Shown: positions 28,603-38,231 of the stretch, piece after piece
How the letters are laid out: each line of letters opens with the position of its first letter
How positions within the stretch are numbered: the first letter of the stretch is position 1
DNA from: an uncultured Bacteroides sp.
GTDB taxonomy: Bacteria; Bacteroidota; Bacteroidia; Bacteroidales; Bacteroidaceae
Direction: 5' to 3'
Assembly: GCA_958477465.1 (NCBI GenBank)
Contig: CAUEFX010000009.1
Coordinates: forward strand, 17,092-81,091
DNA: 64,000 nucleotides
Translations under genes and position numbers: made by a program
Notes under the pieces: generated by a model
Databases searched by the model: none
Told to the model about the DNA's origin: nothing
The model's input: only the letters and a program-made list of their open reading frames with translations

Positions 28603-30867
28603 TTATTGTTTTTCTGCGGATGGAGGCACCGCATCACTTGCACTACCCCATGCCTTATTAGGTCTGTTACCCATCACCAACACCAATTTTCCACCCTCCT
28701 TTATGTCGTCATGACTAAACCAAGGCTTGTTCCATTCTTTTCCGTTCAATGTGGCAGACTGGATGTATTTATTCTCATCCGATGCTCCCTGGGCCTCTAT
28801 TTCAAATACCTTTCCATTGCTCAACATCACCTTTGCCTTCGTAAACAAAGGACTACCGATATTATAAGCAGGGAATCCCGGCGTAACCGGATAGAAACCT
28901 AAAGAAGAGAAAACAACAAATGCCGACATACCGCCACCGTCTTCATCTCCCGGTACACCCATCAGGTCGTTACGAAACCAGGTCTTCAGCAACTGACGAA
29001 TACGTTTCTGTGTTTTCCAGGGCTGGCCTGCATAATTATACAGATAAGGAATATGCAAAGAAGGTTCATTGGCCATCGAGAATTGTCCCACATTTCCGGT
29101 GTGATCCGGTATCTGTGCATAGAAAGCATATTTACCACGCCCCAGCGGTTCACGGAAAGTTTGATCCAGATTTGCTATAAACTGCTGGTTACCACCCATC
29201 AAGTTAATCAGATCGGCAACATTGTGAGGAACATCCCAACGATAAATCCAACCATTGTTTTCACCATAATATTCACGTACACCCAACCCTCCGGAGAAAC
29301 GATAATCGAATGGTTCGATCCACTTGCCGTTCTTATCTTTCGGATGGAAAAAAGCAGTTTCAGCATTATACACGTTGCGATAATTATGAGCACACTGCAG
29401 ATAATGGGCAGCATCCTCTTTTTTTCCCAGCATATCGGCTATGCGCGACAGACACCACTGATCATACGCAGTTCCCAGTGTAACGGCAATAGGCTGACGC
29501 TTTTCAAACGGATGTACATTCGGGTCTGTTTCTTTTTCACCTGCCTGGAGTGCAGGGATATATCCGTTCTTCTTATAGAAATCATCAATCCAACCGGCGG
29601 CAGCACCCGACCATGGAGCCAGTGTTTTTTCTTCAATGCCTTTACGGCAAGCCTCATAAGCTTTATCCAAATCGAATTGTAAACCTTTGGCAGCCGCATC
29701 AGCTACTGTTGCTACGGCATGATTGGAATTCATACGGCGGGAGTCGCCTGTGATTTCAGGGAAAGTGGGCATCCACATATTACCCATTTGTTCAGCCATA
29801 CGCAGATAAGAGTCTATCACGTTCTTTTCCGTACCTTCGTCAATCAAGAGGCGCAAGGGATGAGCTGCACGATAGGTATCCCAAATCCAGTCGTCCGTAT
29901 AGAAAGGCTCGCCATTATCCTCGTGTACTTTTCCGTCAAATGCACTGAAATAACGACCACCCTCACTGATACAAACAGGACGTTCGAATATACGATAGAG
30001 CGACGTATAAAGAATTTGCTTATCTGTATCACTGCCACCTTCTACCTGAATATCATTCAATGCCTTATTCCATATCTGACGTCCTTTTTCTGCCAAAGCC
30101 TGCAGATTATAGTCTGGCAATTCACGCCGCAGATTCTCTTTAGCCTGTTCCGCACTTATAAACGAAATACCATAACGCAAATTTACCGTTTCCGTTCCAT
30201 CGGCAAAGCGCAGCACAGTACATGCATTGTGTCCTTCGGCTTCCTTCGTGTCTGCATCTATTTTTCCATCAGCCAGAATACCCGTTTCTATAGGAGCAAT
30301 ATCCGACTCCATATACAAGAACACACGCGTATTATTCTCCAGTTGCTGGTAACCGCTCACAAATCCGTCACCTACCTTGATGACACCGTTCCGTGAATTA
30401 ATCATCACGTACACCGGCTTATCCCGCCGGCCATAATCTATCTGATAAAGAGCCGACTGATGAGAAGGTGCATACTTCACTTTAATATCCTCATCATCGA
30501 GAATCACCTCATAATAATAAGGTCTCAACTTCTCGTCATCATAGCTGTAAGCTATAACCGGACGAAGATTATCTCCCTGATACGGACTTAGGTTAAAAGC
30601 CGAACTCCCACGATGACTGGTTACAATCAAAGGAAGGCCGTTCAGCTGATCTGTAGTATAGTCCGCTCTTTCGGGATAAACACGAAGCATACTATTCGGC
30701 AGATGAATAGTGGGGAAAGTGGGCACCAGCAAGTGACTGATATTTCCCATGTAAGGATTTACATAGTCAACCGGACCTTTCACAGCGGCTACTTGATTTT
30801 GCACTCCATTACAAGCGCCCAACATGGAAACTAAAGCAACAGAAACCAGACAATGTGTGAACTTCAT
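28603..30867 (-). CDS. GH92 exo-alpha-mannosidase lipoprotein
   Basis: A 754-residue calcium-dependent alpha-mannosidase of family 92, with lipobox SMLGAC (Cys19). An N-terminal beta-sandwich begins DYVNPYMGNISHLLVPTFP. The (alpha/alpha)6 domain carries YTDDWIWDTYRAAHPLRLL, NEPSLHIPYLYNYAGQPWKTQ (catalytic-acid Glu region) and GVPGDEDGGGMSAFVVFSSLGFYPVTPG (catalytic-base Asp region). These are the family signatures. GH92 enzymes remove terminal alpha-1,2/1,3/1,4/1,6-mannose; the linkage here is open. It is the first gene of its unit, with a well-formed promoter about 40 bp upstream, and provides the clearest sign that mannose is part of the target glycan. Confidence 0.93.
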   Translation of the reverse strand: MKFTHCLVSVALVSMLGACNGVQNQVAAVKGPVDYVNPYMGNISHLLVPTFPTIHLPNSMLRVYPERADYTTDQLNGLPLIVTSHRGSSAFNLSPYQGDNLRPVIAYSYDDEKLRPYYYEVILDDEDIKVKYAPSHQSALYQIDYGRRDKPVYVMINSRNGVIKVGDGFVSGYQQLENNTRVFLYMESDIAPIETGILADGKIDADTKEAEGHNACTVLRFADGTETVNLRYGISFISAEQAKENLRRELPDYNLQALAEKGRQIWNKALNDIQVEGGSDTDKQILYTSLYRIFERPVCISEGGRYFSAFDGKVHEDNGEPFYTDDWIWDTYRAAHPLRLLIDEGTEKNVIDSYLRMAEQMGNMWMPTFPEITGDSRRMNSNHAVATVADAAAKGLQFDLDKAYEACRKGIEEKTLAPWSGAAAGWIDDFYKKNGYIPALQAGEKETDPNVHPFEKRQPIAVTLGTAYDQWCLSRIADMLGKKEDAAHYLQCAHNYRNVYNAETAFFHPKDKNGKWIEPFDYRFSGGLGVREYYGENNGWIYRWDVPHNVADLINLMGGNQQFIANLDQTFREPLGRGKYAFYAQIPDHTGNVGQFSMANEPSLHIPYLYNYAGQPWKTQKRIRQLLKTWFRNDLMGVPGDEDGGGMSAFVVFSSLGFYPVTPGFPAYNIGSPLFTKAKVMLSNGKVFEIEAQGASDENKYIQSATLNGKEWNKPWFSHDDIKEGGKLVLVMGNRPNKAWGSASDAVPPSAEKQ

Positions 30868-30904
30868 AACATAACAGTTTTAGTTCATATTTTATTTGCA
30901 AAGG

Positions 30905-30956
30905 CAAAAGTAAGCCTCTATGCTTTCCCTCTCAATTAAAAAAAACTTAATAGCCG
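30905..30956 (-). promoter_or_regulatory. Promoter of the GH92 unit with upstream element
   Basis: Reading the - strand: TTG (30935-30933), 20 bases, then TACTTTTG (30912-30905). This is an exact Bacteroides -33/-7 promoter 37 bp before the GH92 ATG. Just upstream lies CGGCTATTAA (30956-30947), whose reverse complement TTAATAGCCG also occurs at 52050-52059 before the Kelch/SARP regulator gene. Confidence 0.65.
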
Positions 30957-30987
30957 ATTAAAATTGAATAAAAAGCTAAATTGTCCA

Positions 30988-32454
30988 TTATTTAATCATC
31001 TTTTCAATCAATTCTACTATCTTCTTCGGGGTTTCGGGAGTCATCGGATAATGTCCGCGTCCGGCATCAATGATTACGGTCATTTTACCTGCATAGCGTT
31101 TTTTGGCTTCGCCCGTCTGATTTTTCAAGTTTGGATCAAGACTTCCGCAAGCATGCAGGATCGGGATCTTTGCCTTGGCAAGTGGTTTTAGGTTATCCAA
31201 AGGCTGTATCTTCGCTAAAGAAGAACGTAAAATAGGATTTTCTCCATAAATTCCTGCGATCTTATCAGGATTCTCAATTGCCCAGGCATAAACCTCACCT
31301 GTTGCACCTCCACGTCCTGCCATAACCGGATGCGAGGAGAATCCCTTGTCCACAAGATAATTGTACACGATATTCCACTGGTCGAATAAAGGGCCATCGG
31401 CATTATAAGCGATGGGGGCAACCACTATGTGGAAACCGCGTGCAAGTAGTTCTAAATCCACAGCAGAGTTGCCGTCGGGCTGGTCACAGCGGTAAATCCA
31501 AGGATTTCCGGCAACGGCTTTTTCAGGAGTAATGACCGTAACCAATCCTTCCACACCTTCTAATGAAAACATATATTTATTATAGTCGCCCGTAAAATAA
31601 GGTCCCCATGAAGTTATCCAGAGCTTATCATGTTCTGCATACGAATAAACGGGATCTGTACGGTAAAAACTGCTTCTTTTGTATTCATCGGGTATGAATG
31701 CAGGCTTTTCTGTCGCTTCTTTCTTGTATGCCTGCTCTATAAAATCAGCTATAATATTCGGATTTTGCAAGCTGTGCGGATGATGTGCCGTACCGTCTTT
31801 GATCAAAACAGATATACGCCCACAGTTGCCCTGATAAACCCCTTGAATGGCATAAGTATTATTGAGCAGAGGGTCGATACTGCCGCAAATATTCAGGATA
31901 GGAACATCCTGCCCGGCAAGTTTATCCATTCCCATCAGGCTCTTCTGTGAAAGCCCCGGATTGTCGGCACAAATAGCCAGAACCTTATCCGGATGTTCTG
32001 TTCCCCAAGTAAAGGAATTGGCCCCACCGCGACTCATACCGATAAATGCAGGTTTGGGTGAGAGTCCATGCTCATTGACCAGAAAATTATACCACACTTC
32101 CCATGTCCGGTCAGGATCGGTAGTGATGTAAGCAATATGGAAACCACGTTTCAGCAGTTCAATTTCAGCTTGCGGCTGATGGTCCCAATAACAGCCGCGC
32201 CATGACCACGGGTTACCTTCTGCCGCTTGTTTCGGAACAACTACGATACATCTGCGCATCCCGTCCTGCGGTCCTGCCACACCCGTTCCTTCACGTTGGG
32301 TAGCCTTTACAGACTTGATTTGAAATGTGCTTTCGCTCATTACAAAATCATAACGGTCAAAGCCATGCCAGTCCGTTTTTTCACCGGTAAAGGATTGAGC
32401 CTTCACCGACATTATTACAAAGGGAAACAGGAAAAGAAAAAATAAGTTTTTCAT
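30988..32454 (-). CDS. Tandem-repeat alpha/beta-hydrolase, second copy lacking the serine
   Basis: A 488-residue secreted protein (signal peptide to SVKAQ, residue 20) made of two homologous alpha/beta-hydrolase halves. The first (about 55-245) has the nucleophile elbow FIGMSRGGA with Ser141, an Asp in CGSIDPLL (Asp194) and His in DGTAHHPHS. The second (about 300-488) keeps CGSLDPNL and DAGRGHYPM but reads VMAGRGGATG at the elbow, so Gly380 replaces Ser. The second half therefore cannot use the usual mechanism and may bind substrate or regulate. Likely an esterase acting on acylated glycan. It is the last gene of the SusCD unit; its stop is 31 bp from the GH92 promoter element. Confidence 0.8.
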   Translation of the reverse strand: MKNLFFLFLFPFVIMSVKAQSFTGEKTDWHGFDRYDFVMSESTFQIKSVKATQREGTGVAGPQDGMRRCIVVVPKQAAEGNPWSWRGCYWDHQPQAEIELLKRGFHIAYITTDPDRTWEVWYNFLVNEHGLSPKPAFIGMSRGGANSFTWGTEHPDKVLAICADNPGLSQKSLMGMDKLAGQDVPILNICGSIDPLLNNTYAIQGVYQGNCGRISVLIKDGTAHHPHSLQNPNIIADFIEQAYKKEATEKPAFIPDEYKRSSFYRTDPVYSYAEHDKLWITSWGPYFTGDYNKYMFSLEGVEGLVTVITPEKAVAGNPWIYRCDQPDGNSAVDLELLARGFHIVVAPIAYNADGPLFDQWNIVYNYLVDKGFSSHPVMAGRGGATGEVYAWAIENPDKIAGIYGENPILRSSLAKIQPLDNLKPLAKAKIPILHACGSLDPNLKNQTGEAKKRYAGKMTVIIDAGRGHYPMTPETPKKIVELIEKMIK

Positions 32455-32541
32455 CGCATTACTAAATTTAATTCAAATTCATAAGTTCGTCCTCAGCTAC
32501 AGGGAAAGTATCTATCTGCCCTATCCCCGGCAGGTTATTAT

Positions 32542-34179
32542 TTATTTGTTTCCCCGAGTCTGTTTCACCACCTGTATGGTTCCATCCGAATTATAATACA
32601 GCTTGTCTACACAGACCGAACGAAGGTTTCCCTGTCCAGAAAAATCAGAGGTATGGTAAAAAGCATACCATTGACCTTTATATTCTACAATAGAGCCATG
32701 ACTGGTATCACAGGTTGTGGGCTCCAGATAAATACCTTCGTATTTCCAGGGGCCTAACGGCGAATCACTTGTTGCATACTTCAAGCGATTGGCACCCGGG
32801 TTATTGTCTGCATAAGACAGATAATATTTTCCATTATACTTATGTATCCAGGTCGCTTCATGAAAATCATCCAAACCGGTCATCCGTTTAACCGCTCCAT
32901 CCAATTTTGTCCAATCATCTTTACGTAATTTACCGCCATAGCATTTACCACCGCCTCCATTATAAATATAAGGCTGTCCGTCATCATCTATAAATACACA
33001 AGGATCGATTTCCGGAGGCATACCTTTAATATAACCTCTTACCCGAAATTCCTTATCCGGATACTTACTGGTGGCTACCCCCACCCGCCAAGTACTATTC
33101 CAATCGGTTGTACTTGCAGGATGCGGGAAATAGAAATAATAAGTCTGATCCGCCGGATTATAAACACAGTCCGGAGCCCACATAAAACCATCGCATCCCC
33201 AACCGTTATGCATTCGCACTGTAGCCGCATTCATTATTTCTCCATGATCCGTCCAATTCACCATATCTTCCGTAGAAAAAACATGATAGCGGTCCATGCG
33301 GTCACATCCAAGAGCAGGCTCCATATCATGCGAAGCATATACATAAAGTACTTCTTTCCCGTCGATATTCCAAACATGCGCCGAAGCATCAGCCGTATAG
33401 AGCGGCCCTTTTATCCAACTATTGTACATGGGTGATTCCAACTCTACAAACAGCGGATTACTCATTGCCTTTGTGATGGGATAAGTGAAGGAATTGGACA
33501 GGTCTTCCAACTCTCCCGTACGTGTCAGAACAAACTTGTCAATGTTTCCCGGTGTATTGGCATAATATTTCAGAACGTGCTTTCCCTTAGTCAGTTGAAT
33601 CCCGTTAACTTTCACTTTATGCGTAAAATCCGTCCACCCGCCAAGAGGCATATCTATGCTGCGGCTTGCACCACGGCCATCCACTTCAAAATAGAAGCTA
33701 CCTTCCGAACCGTCACCTTTCACACAATAGGTCTCAATGGAATAAGCGCCTGCTTCGTCCACCTCAATTGTATAACACATCCACTCACCCGGTTGCACAT
33801 CACCGATGTAATAACCTCCGGATGCCTTGCTATCCACACGAACATCAACAGCATGCGTACCTCTGTACTCTTTGTCAGCAGATTTCGTATCACTCTCATA
33901 ATAGGCCACATTCTGTATTCCCTCATCAAAGTCTTCCGCTTCCAAAGTGCCGGGCACCCGATGCGGTCCATTATAAGCCACTCCTTTATATGCTTTTAGA
34001 AAACCTTCCGAATCATAATCCATATCATAATCATACTCATACGGACCATCCGGAACCTGAGGGGTTTCTTCCGGAACTTCGGGAAACTCCTCTTCCGGTG
34101 TGTCTTTATCGCTACAAGCAGCAAAGGCAAGTACAGCGATAAAGACTCCTGACTTTAGCCAATCAACGGATAGACGCAT
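32542..34179 (-). CDS. GH43 glycosidase with N-terminal CBM6-like domain
   Basis: A 545-residue lipoprotein (lipobox LAFAAC, Cys22) with an acidic Pro-rich linker (DTPEEEFPEVPEETPQVPDG). A carbohydrate-binding module of CBM6 type covers about 70-205 (VPGTLEAEDFDEGIQNVAYYE, KASGGYYIGDVQPGEWMCYTI, ADNTPG-like loop near the end). A GH43 propeller covers about 235-545, with the motifs YTADASAHVW, EIDPCVFIDDDGQPYIYNGGG and DDFHEATWIHK. In the first motif the usual DP is DA, but the catalytic Asp is kept. The stop of the downstream-strand neighbour (34186 gene) is 6 bp upstream, so the two GH43 genes are probably coupled. It binds and trims a pentose-decorated glycan, by inference. Confidence 0.9.
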   Translation of the reverse strand: MRLSVDWLKSGVFIAVLAFAACSDKDTPEEEFPEVPEETPQVPDGPYEYDYDMDYDSEGFLKAYKGVAYNGPHRVPGTLEAEDFDEGIQNVAYYESDTKSADKEYRGTHAVDVRVDSKASGGYYIGDVQPGEWMCYTIEVDEAGAYSIETYCVKGDGSEGSFYFEVDGRGASRSIDMPLGGWTDFTHKVKVNGIQLTKGKHVLKYYANTPGNIDKFVLTRTGELEDLSNSFTYPITKAMSNPLFVELESPMYNSWIKGPLYTADASAHVWNIDGKEVLYVYASHDMEPALGCDRMDRYHVFSTEDMVNWTDHGEIMNAATVRMHNGWGCDGFMWAPDCVYNPADQTYYFYFPHPASTTDWNSTWRVGVATSKYPDKEFRVRGYIKGMPPEIDPCVFIDDDGQPYIYNGGGGKCYGGKLRKDDWTKLDGAVKRMTGLDDFHEATWIHKYNGKYYLSYADNNPGANRLKYATSDSPLGPWKYEGIYLEPTTCDTSHGSIVEYKGQWYAFYHTSDFSGQGNLRSVCVDKLYYNSDGTIQVVKQTRGNK

Positions 34180-34185
34180 ATCGTT

Positions 34186-35139
34186 TTATTTTGTCTGTTC
34201 TACAACTTTGATAGTTCCATCCGGATTATAATAAAGCTTATCTACACAGATCGAACGAAGATTTCCCTGTCCTGAAATAGAGCAGTTATGATAGAAAGCA
34301 TACCATTCTCCTTTATATTCAACGATAGATCCATGGCTTGTATCGCAGCCTGTCGGTTCCAGATAAACACCCTGATATTTCCACGGTCCCATCGGAGAGT
34401 CACTTGTTGCATAGTTCAAACGATTGGCACCTTTTCCATTTTCCGAGTGGTTGTCAGCATACGACATATAATAAACACCGTCTTTTTTATGTACCCAAGT
34501 AGCTTCATGGAAATCTTTCAGTCCTTCCATATCTTTCAAAGGTTCAGCTATTTCCATCATATTATCTTTCAGTTTGGCTGCTACACAACGGCCGCCACCG
34601 CCATAATAGAAGTAAGCTTGCCCGTCATCATCTACAAACACACAAGGGTCAATCATTGCAAAAGCATTGCCCAATCCTTCAATATATCCCTGCACTTTAA
34701 AATCTTTGGCGGGATACTTACTGGTAGCCACACCGACTTTCCAGGTATTATTCCAGTCATCGCCGCTCGGATGCGGAAAATAGAAATAATAAGTACCGTT
34801 CTTATATGCACAATCGGGTGCCCACATGAATCCGCCGTCTTTACGTCCCCAGGGTACCTGTAAAGAATTCAGAATTTCACCATGATCTGTCCAATTTACC
34901 ATATCATCCGTAGAGAATACATGATAACGATCCATCAAATCACACCCACGCGGCGGATCGATGTCATGGGAGGCATACACATACAAACGGCCGTCTTCCC
35001 ATACATGAGCCGAAGGATCGGCAGTGTACATGTGAGTAATAAAAGGATTCGGTCCCAAAGTAACCGGTTTTTGCTTTTGGCTGTTACAACTCATCAATGT
35101 CAATGACAGGGCAGCCAAAGTGATTAAAATAGTTTTCAT
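34186..35139 (-). CDS. GH43 glycosidase lipoprotein (paralogue)
   Basis: A 317-residue lipoprotein (lipobox TLMSC, Cys18) that is nearly a pure GH43 propeller. Asp41 in MYTADPSAHVW, the Asp in AMIDPCVFVDDDG and the Glu in DFHEATWVHKKDG form the catalytic set. It is closely related to the protein at 24362-25348, including long identical nucleotide stretches, which points to a fairly recent duplication within the locus. Here it sits between the CBM6-GH43 (6 bp) and a GH71/99-like gene (54 bp). The three GH43 copies may remove different pentose side groups; specificity is unknown. Confidence 0.92.
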   Translation of the reverse strand: MKTILITLAALSLTLMSCNSQKQKPVTLGPNPFITHMYTADPSAHVWEDGRLYVYASHDIDPPRGCDLMDRYHVFSTDDMVNWTDHGEILNSLQVPWGRKDGGFMWAPDCAYKNGTYYFYFPHPSGDDWNNTWKVGVATSKYPAKDFKVQGYIEGLGNAFAMIDPCVFVDDDGQAYFYYGGGGRCVAAKLKDNMMEIAEPLKDMEGLKDFHEATWVHKKDGVYYMSYADNHSENGKGANRLNYATSDSPMGPWKYQGVYLEPTGCDTSHGSIVEYKGEWYAFYHNCSISGQGNLRSICVDKLYYNPDGTIKVVEQTK

Positions 35140-35193
35140 ACGTATTATTTCCTGTTTTAATGTTCAACATGAGTAAAAGTAAAACTTGCCGCG

Positions 35194-36456
35194 CTATTTG
35201 TCCGCATCTCGCCGAGGCATTTCGAAACTCAGCGGTTTTTCATGACGGAGCATTTTTGCAGCCTCCCCTGTGAGCCACAAGTAATGGTCGGAAGGCATTC
35301 CATCCATCCCCACAAACTTGACTTCTTTCCCCACAGGAGGATTATCCGTACATTTAAAGATTGCCGTACCTTCGTTCACCTCATCAAACATAGCTACATA
35401 CAGCATTGTAGCTCCTGCATTGATTGCTGTAGAAATCTGTTGCCAATAGAAACGTCCGCCCTGACGGGGAATCGAACCGGAAGGTTTCACATCGTCCTTA
35501 AATGCATGACGGCTCAGATTGTACCAGCTGAATCCCGGAGTTACACAAGGCACATAGCCGATATTGTTCTCTTTGCACCAAGCGATATCATCAAGAATGA
35601 CATCCCGATAACGGTCCATATCATTGTGAAGCAATGGAGTAAAACGCTGGACCATCCATGGCAGAATAATATCCGCCTGTCTGATTAATTCGTGTAAGTA
35701 GGGGTCGTGTACACAGTCGGCATTCAAGTCTCTCCAGAAAGTAGGTACTCCCAACATCACGCTACAACCGCCATATTCCGGATCATTCTTCAAGAAATCC
35801 ATGAAACGCTCCAAACCAATATTACGGATGTCATACGGACGGTCCGGAAAACCTACTCCCCAAATGGTAACCAACGGCTTGCCATTATAAAAAACATACG
35901 TTTGCTCACCCTCTTGATTGGTCACCCGCAATGAATCAACCAAATATTTCCAATCGTCTATCAGCATGGAGCAATCTTCACCTTTAGCTCCCAAACCGGA
36001 TAAATCATACATAACCCCGATAGCACGTCCGTACTTGGATGCCGCTTTCATGGCATGTTGCAAAACGATGCCCCTTTTGCGGGCTTCCGGACGGGCAGCG
36101 TTAAAGAAACGCTGCATGAATACACCGTCCACCCCATACTCCTGCATCCACTTGAAATGTAAGGCTACCGTACTTTCATCGGTAGAAGAAAAGAAACGGG
36201 CTGTAGAACCATCAGCAAGTTTTTGACCTGTCGGATATGTTTTTTCATATTCACTGACATCCGGCCACATATCGATGCGGACACTATTTTCGTCAGGATA
36301 CATCACTCCTTTGCCCGGCTGATGAAACCAGCCCTGATAACCCGCCATGACAAGACCCTTGTACGATGGATATCGGGTATTTTTTGAATGCTTGGGCACT
36401 GCACTCAAACTTCCGGACAAGAAAAGAAGAAATAATAATAAAAAGCAGTTTTTCAT
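35194..36456 (-). CDS. GH71/99-like glycosidase (copy 1)
   Basis: A 420-residue secreted protein (signal peptide to about residue 19, GSLSA). The barrel begins YKGLVMAGYQGWFHQPGKG and contains WMQEYGVDGVFMQRF, GVMYDLSGL, VTIWGVGF, MLGVPTFWRDL and VTPGFSWYNLSR. The segment MFDEVNEGTAIF has Glu359 and Glu362 spaced as in the GH99 motif that I recall as NEWHEGTQI, where the two glutamates carry out endo-alpha-mannanase catalysis through a 1,2-anhydro intermediate. An endo-acting alpha-mannanase or related enzyme is therefore the best guess; older databases call such proteins xylosidases. It is one of three paralogues in the window. Confidence 0.8.
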   Translation of the reverse strand: MKNCFLLLFLLFLSGSLSAVPKHSKNTRYPSYKGLVMAGYQGWFHQPGKGVMYPDENSVRIDMWPDVSEYEKTYPTGQKLADGSTARFFSSTDESTVALHFKWMQEYGVDGVFMQRFFNAARPEARKRGIVLQHAMKAASKYGRAIGVMYDLSGLGAKGEDCSMLIDDWKYLVDSLRVTNQEGEQTYVFYNGKPLVTIWGVGFPDRPYDIRNIGLERFMDFLKNDPEYGGCSVMLGVPTFWRDLNADCVHDPYLHELIRQADIILPWMVQRFTPLLHNDMDRYRDVILDDIAWCKENNIGYVPCVTPGFSWYNLSRHAFKDDVKPSGSIPRQGGRFYWQQISTAINAGATMLYVAMFDEVNEGTAIFKCTDNPPVGKEVKFVGMDGMPSDHYLWLTGEAAKMLRHEKPLSFEMPRRDADK

Positions 36457-36592
36457 GATTACAATAATTTAAGTAGTAGTGTTAATTCCGGGCTGCGATT
36501 GTCCATTCCAGAGTCTCCTGATGGGAATACCGAAAGGAGAGGCGATACGATTCACCATTAGCCCAATAATTACTTTCTGTCTGACTGGCGGA

Positions 36593-38128
36593 CTACCGTG
36601 TCGGCCAAGTATTCTTCAACGGCACTTCACCACGAAGCATCTTGCGTGCCTGTCCGGTAAGCCAGAGATAATGATCGGTGGGCAGATCATCCTCAATACC
36701 TTGAAATACAATATTCAATTCACTTGCCTTCTTGCACCAGCCTCCACCAAGCGTACTTTCATCCACCGAAGTAGCACCATGTCCATAACTGCCAGTCTTC
36801 TGATTATACCACACATAATAATCCTTTTCAGGCACATTACTCGGCACATTCTTTTTATTCAAGCATTTAAAGATAGCAGTACCTTCGTCTATCTCATCAA
36901 ACATCGCAACATAGATCATCTCTGCCCCTAACTTGATGCCGCCATAAAGCTGTTCCCAAAAGAACTTTCCCCCCAAGCGGTCTACCACACCATTATTCGG
37001 ATGCATATTCAAGTCAGCCCCACCCGGAAAGCAGTGAGGAGCATAATGCACACCATTCTCTTTGCACCATTTAATGTCCGCATCAATTATCGGTTTACGT
37101 TTACTATTATAGTCAGCGATTGTACCATATCGACCCACAAACCAAGGGAAAATGACATTGGCACTCTTCACCACCTCCTTATACTTGGCACGTGGCCATT
37201 TCGTGGAGTTATGCGTACGCCAATCATCGTTCACACCCAACATTATACTCCAACCTTGATTCTTTAATGCTGTTATCAGACTGATTATATCTTCTGCATT
37301 GAAAGGCTTCTCGTCAAAACCCACTCCCCAAAGAGCTAAAAGCGGCTTGTTATCCTCATACAGGTAGAACTTCTGTTGACTACGGTCTTTCAACTGATAC
37401 AAATCCATAATTGCCTGTGCATCCGCCAGCACTGTACTCTCATCGCGGCCACCTTCCATAAAGCCTCCTAAATCATACATTACACTGATTGCACGCTGGT
37501 ATTGGTTACTTCCCTTCATTGCATGTTTCAACACCATATCAAAGTGGTCTTTTCCATCGGGATTATCGATAACCTCACCCACAAAACGTTGCATAAAAAC
37601 ACCATCAATGCCATATTCCTTCATCCATTTGAAATGGAGCAATACACTCGATTCGTCATAAGCACTGTATACTTGCGCTGCCTCGCCATTAGGCAGAACA
37701 AATTTGGAGGAACGATTGGCGGGGCCATCCACGCCCGGTGTATATTTCTTTGTATATTCAGACACATCGGGCCACATATCAATGGAATTCTGTAAGACAC
37801 CCGGTTTAAATACATCACTTTCCCGATAATGATACCAAGCGGTATTATCCGCATTGCTATGCCTGCATCCATCACCCGGCGCTCCGAACCATCCCTGATA
37901 ACCGGCCATTACCAATCCGCGATAGGTATCAAACGGTTGGCCTTCTTCATGAAGGGTAAACGCCGGCTTATTATACTCGTCCTCGGCCGGAACAGTTGGT
38001 GTGTCAGGGTCTTCCGGTTGAATAGCAGGTGGAATTTCCACCTTGCCGTCACTGCATGAAGTTGCAAAGTTACTTGACAGCAAGCCACAACATATAATAA
38101 AACATAATCTATTCAGTTTCATTTTCAT
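36593..38128 (-). CDS. GH71/99-like glycosidase lipoprotein (copy 2)
   Basis: A 511-residue lipoprotein (lipobox FATSC, Cys25, then an acidic Pro linker). The barrel starts YRGLVMAGYQGWFGAPGDG and shares DGVFMQRF, SVMYDLGGF, LLALWGVGFDEKPF and IMLGVNDDWR. Glu412 and Glu415 lie in MFDEIDEGTAIF. Compared with the 411- to 420-residue paralogues it has an insertion of roughly 50 residues near the C-terminus (NKKNVPSNVPEKDYYVWYNQ). The frame stays open for 36 codons after the TAG stop (to 36482), but the paralogues end where this one does. It follows an intra-operon hairpin and precedes copy 1 by 136 bp. Confidence 0.8.
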   Translation of the reverse strand: MKMKLNRLCFIICCGLLSSNFATSCSDGKVEIPPAIQPEDPDTPTVPAEDEYNKPAFTLHEEGQPFDTYRGLVMAGYQGWFGAPGDGCRHSNADNTAWYHYRESDVFKPGVLQNSIDMWPDVSEYTKKYTPGVDGPANRSSKFVLPNGEAAQVYSAYDESSVLLHFKWMKEYGIDGVFMQRFVGEVIDNPDGKDHFDMVLKHAMKGSNQYQRAISVMYDLGGFMEGGRDESTVLADAQAIMDLYQLKDRSQQKFYLYEDNKPLLALWGVGFDEKPFNAEDIISLITALKNQGWSIMLGVNDDWRTHNSTKWPRAKYKEVVKSANVIFPWFVGRYGTIADYNSKRKPIIDADIKWCKENGVHYAPHCFPGGADLNMHPNNGVVDRLGGKFFWEQLYGGIKLGAEMIYVAMFDEIDEGTAIFKCLNKKNVPSNVPEKDYYVWYNQKTGSYGHGATSVDESTLGGGWCKKASELNIVFQGIEDDLPTDHYLWLTGQARKMLRGEVPLKNTWPTR

Positions 38129-38150
38129 TTTTTCGCTTTTATATTAAGAG

Positions 38151-38183
38151 TCGGAAAAAGGCTTCGGAAACCTTTTTCCGACC
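38151..38183 (-). other. Intra-operon hairpin after the SusC/SusD/DUF3823 block
   Basis: GTCGGAAAAAGG (38151-38162) pairs perfectly with CCTTTTTCCGAC (38172-38183) around a 9-base loop. On the - strand it lies between the DUF3823 stop and the GH71/99-like copy 2 start, with no long T-run after it. It probably sets a step in transcript abundance between the surface complex and the enzymes. Confidence 0.55.
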
Positions 38184-38231
38184 TGTTATCAAAATTCAAT
38201 CCTTTTTACAATTAAAACTAATCGCTGTATT

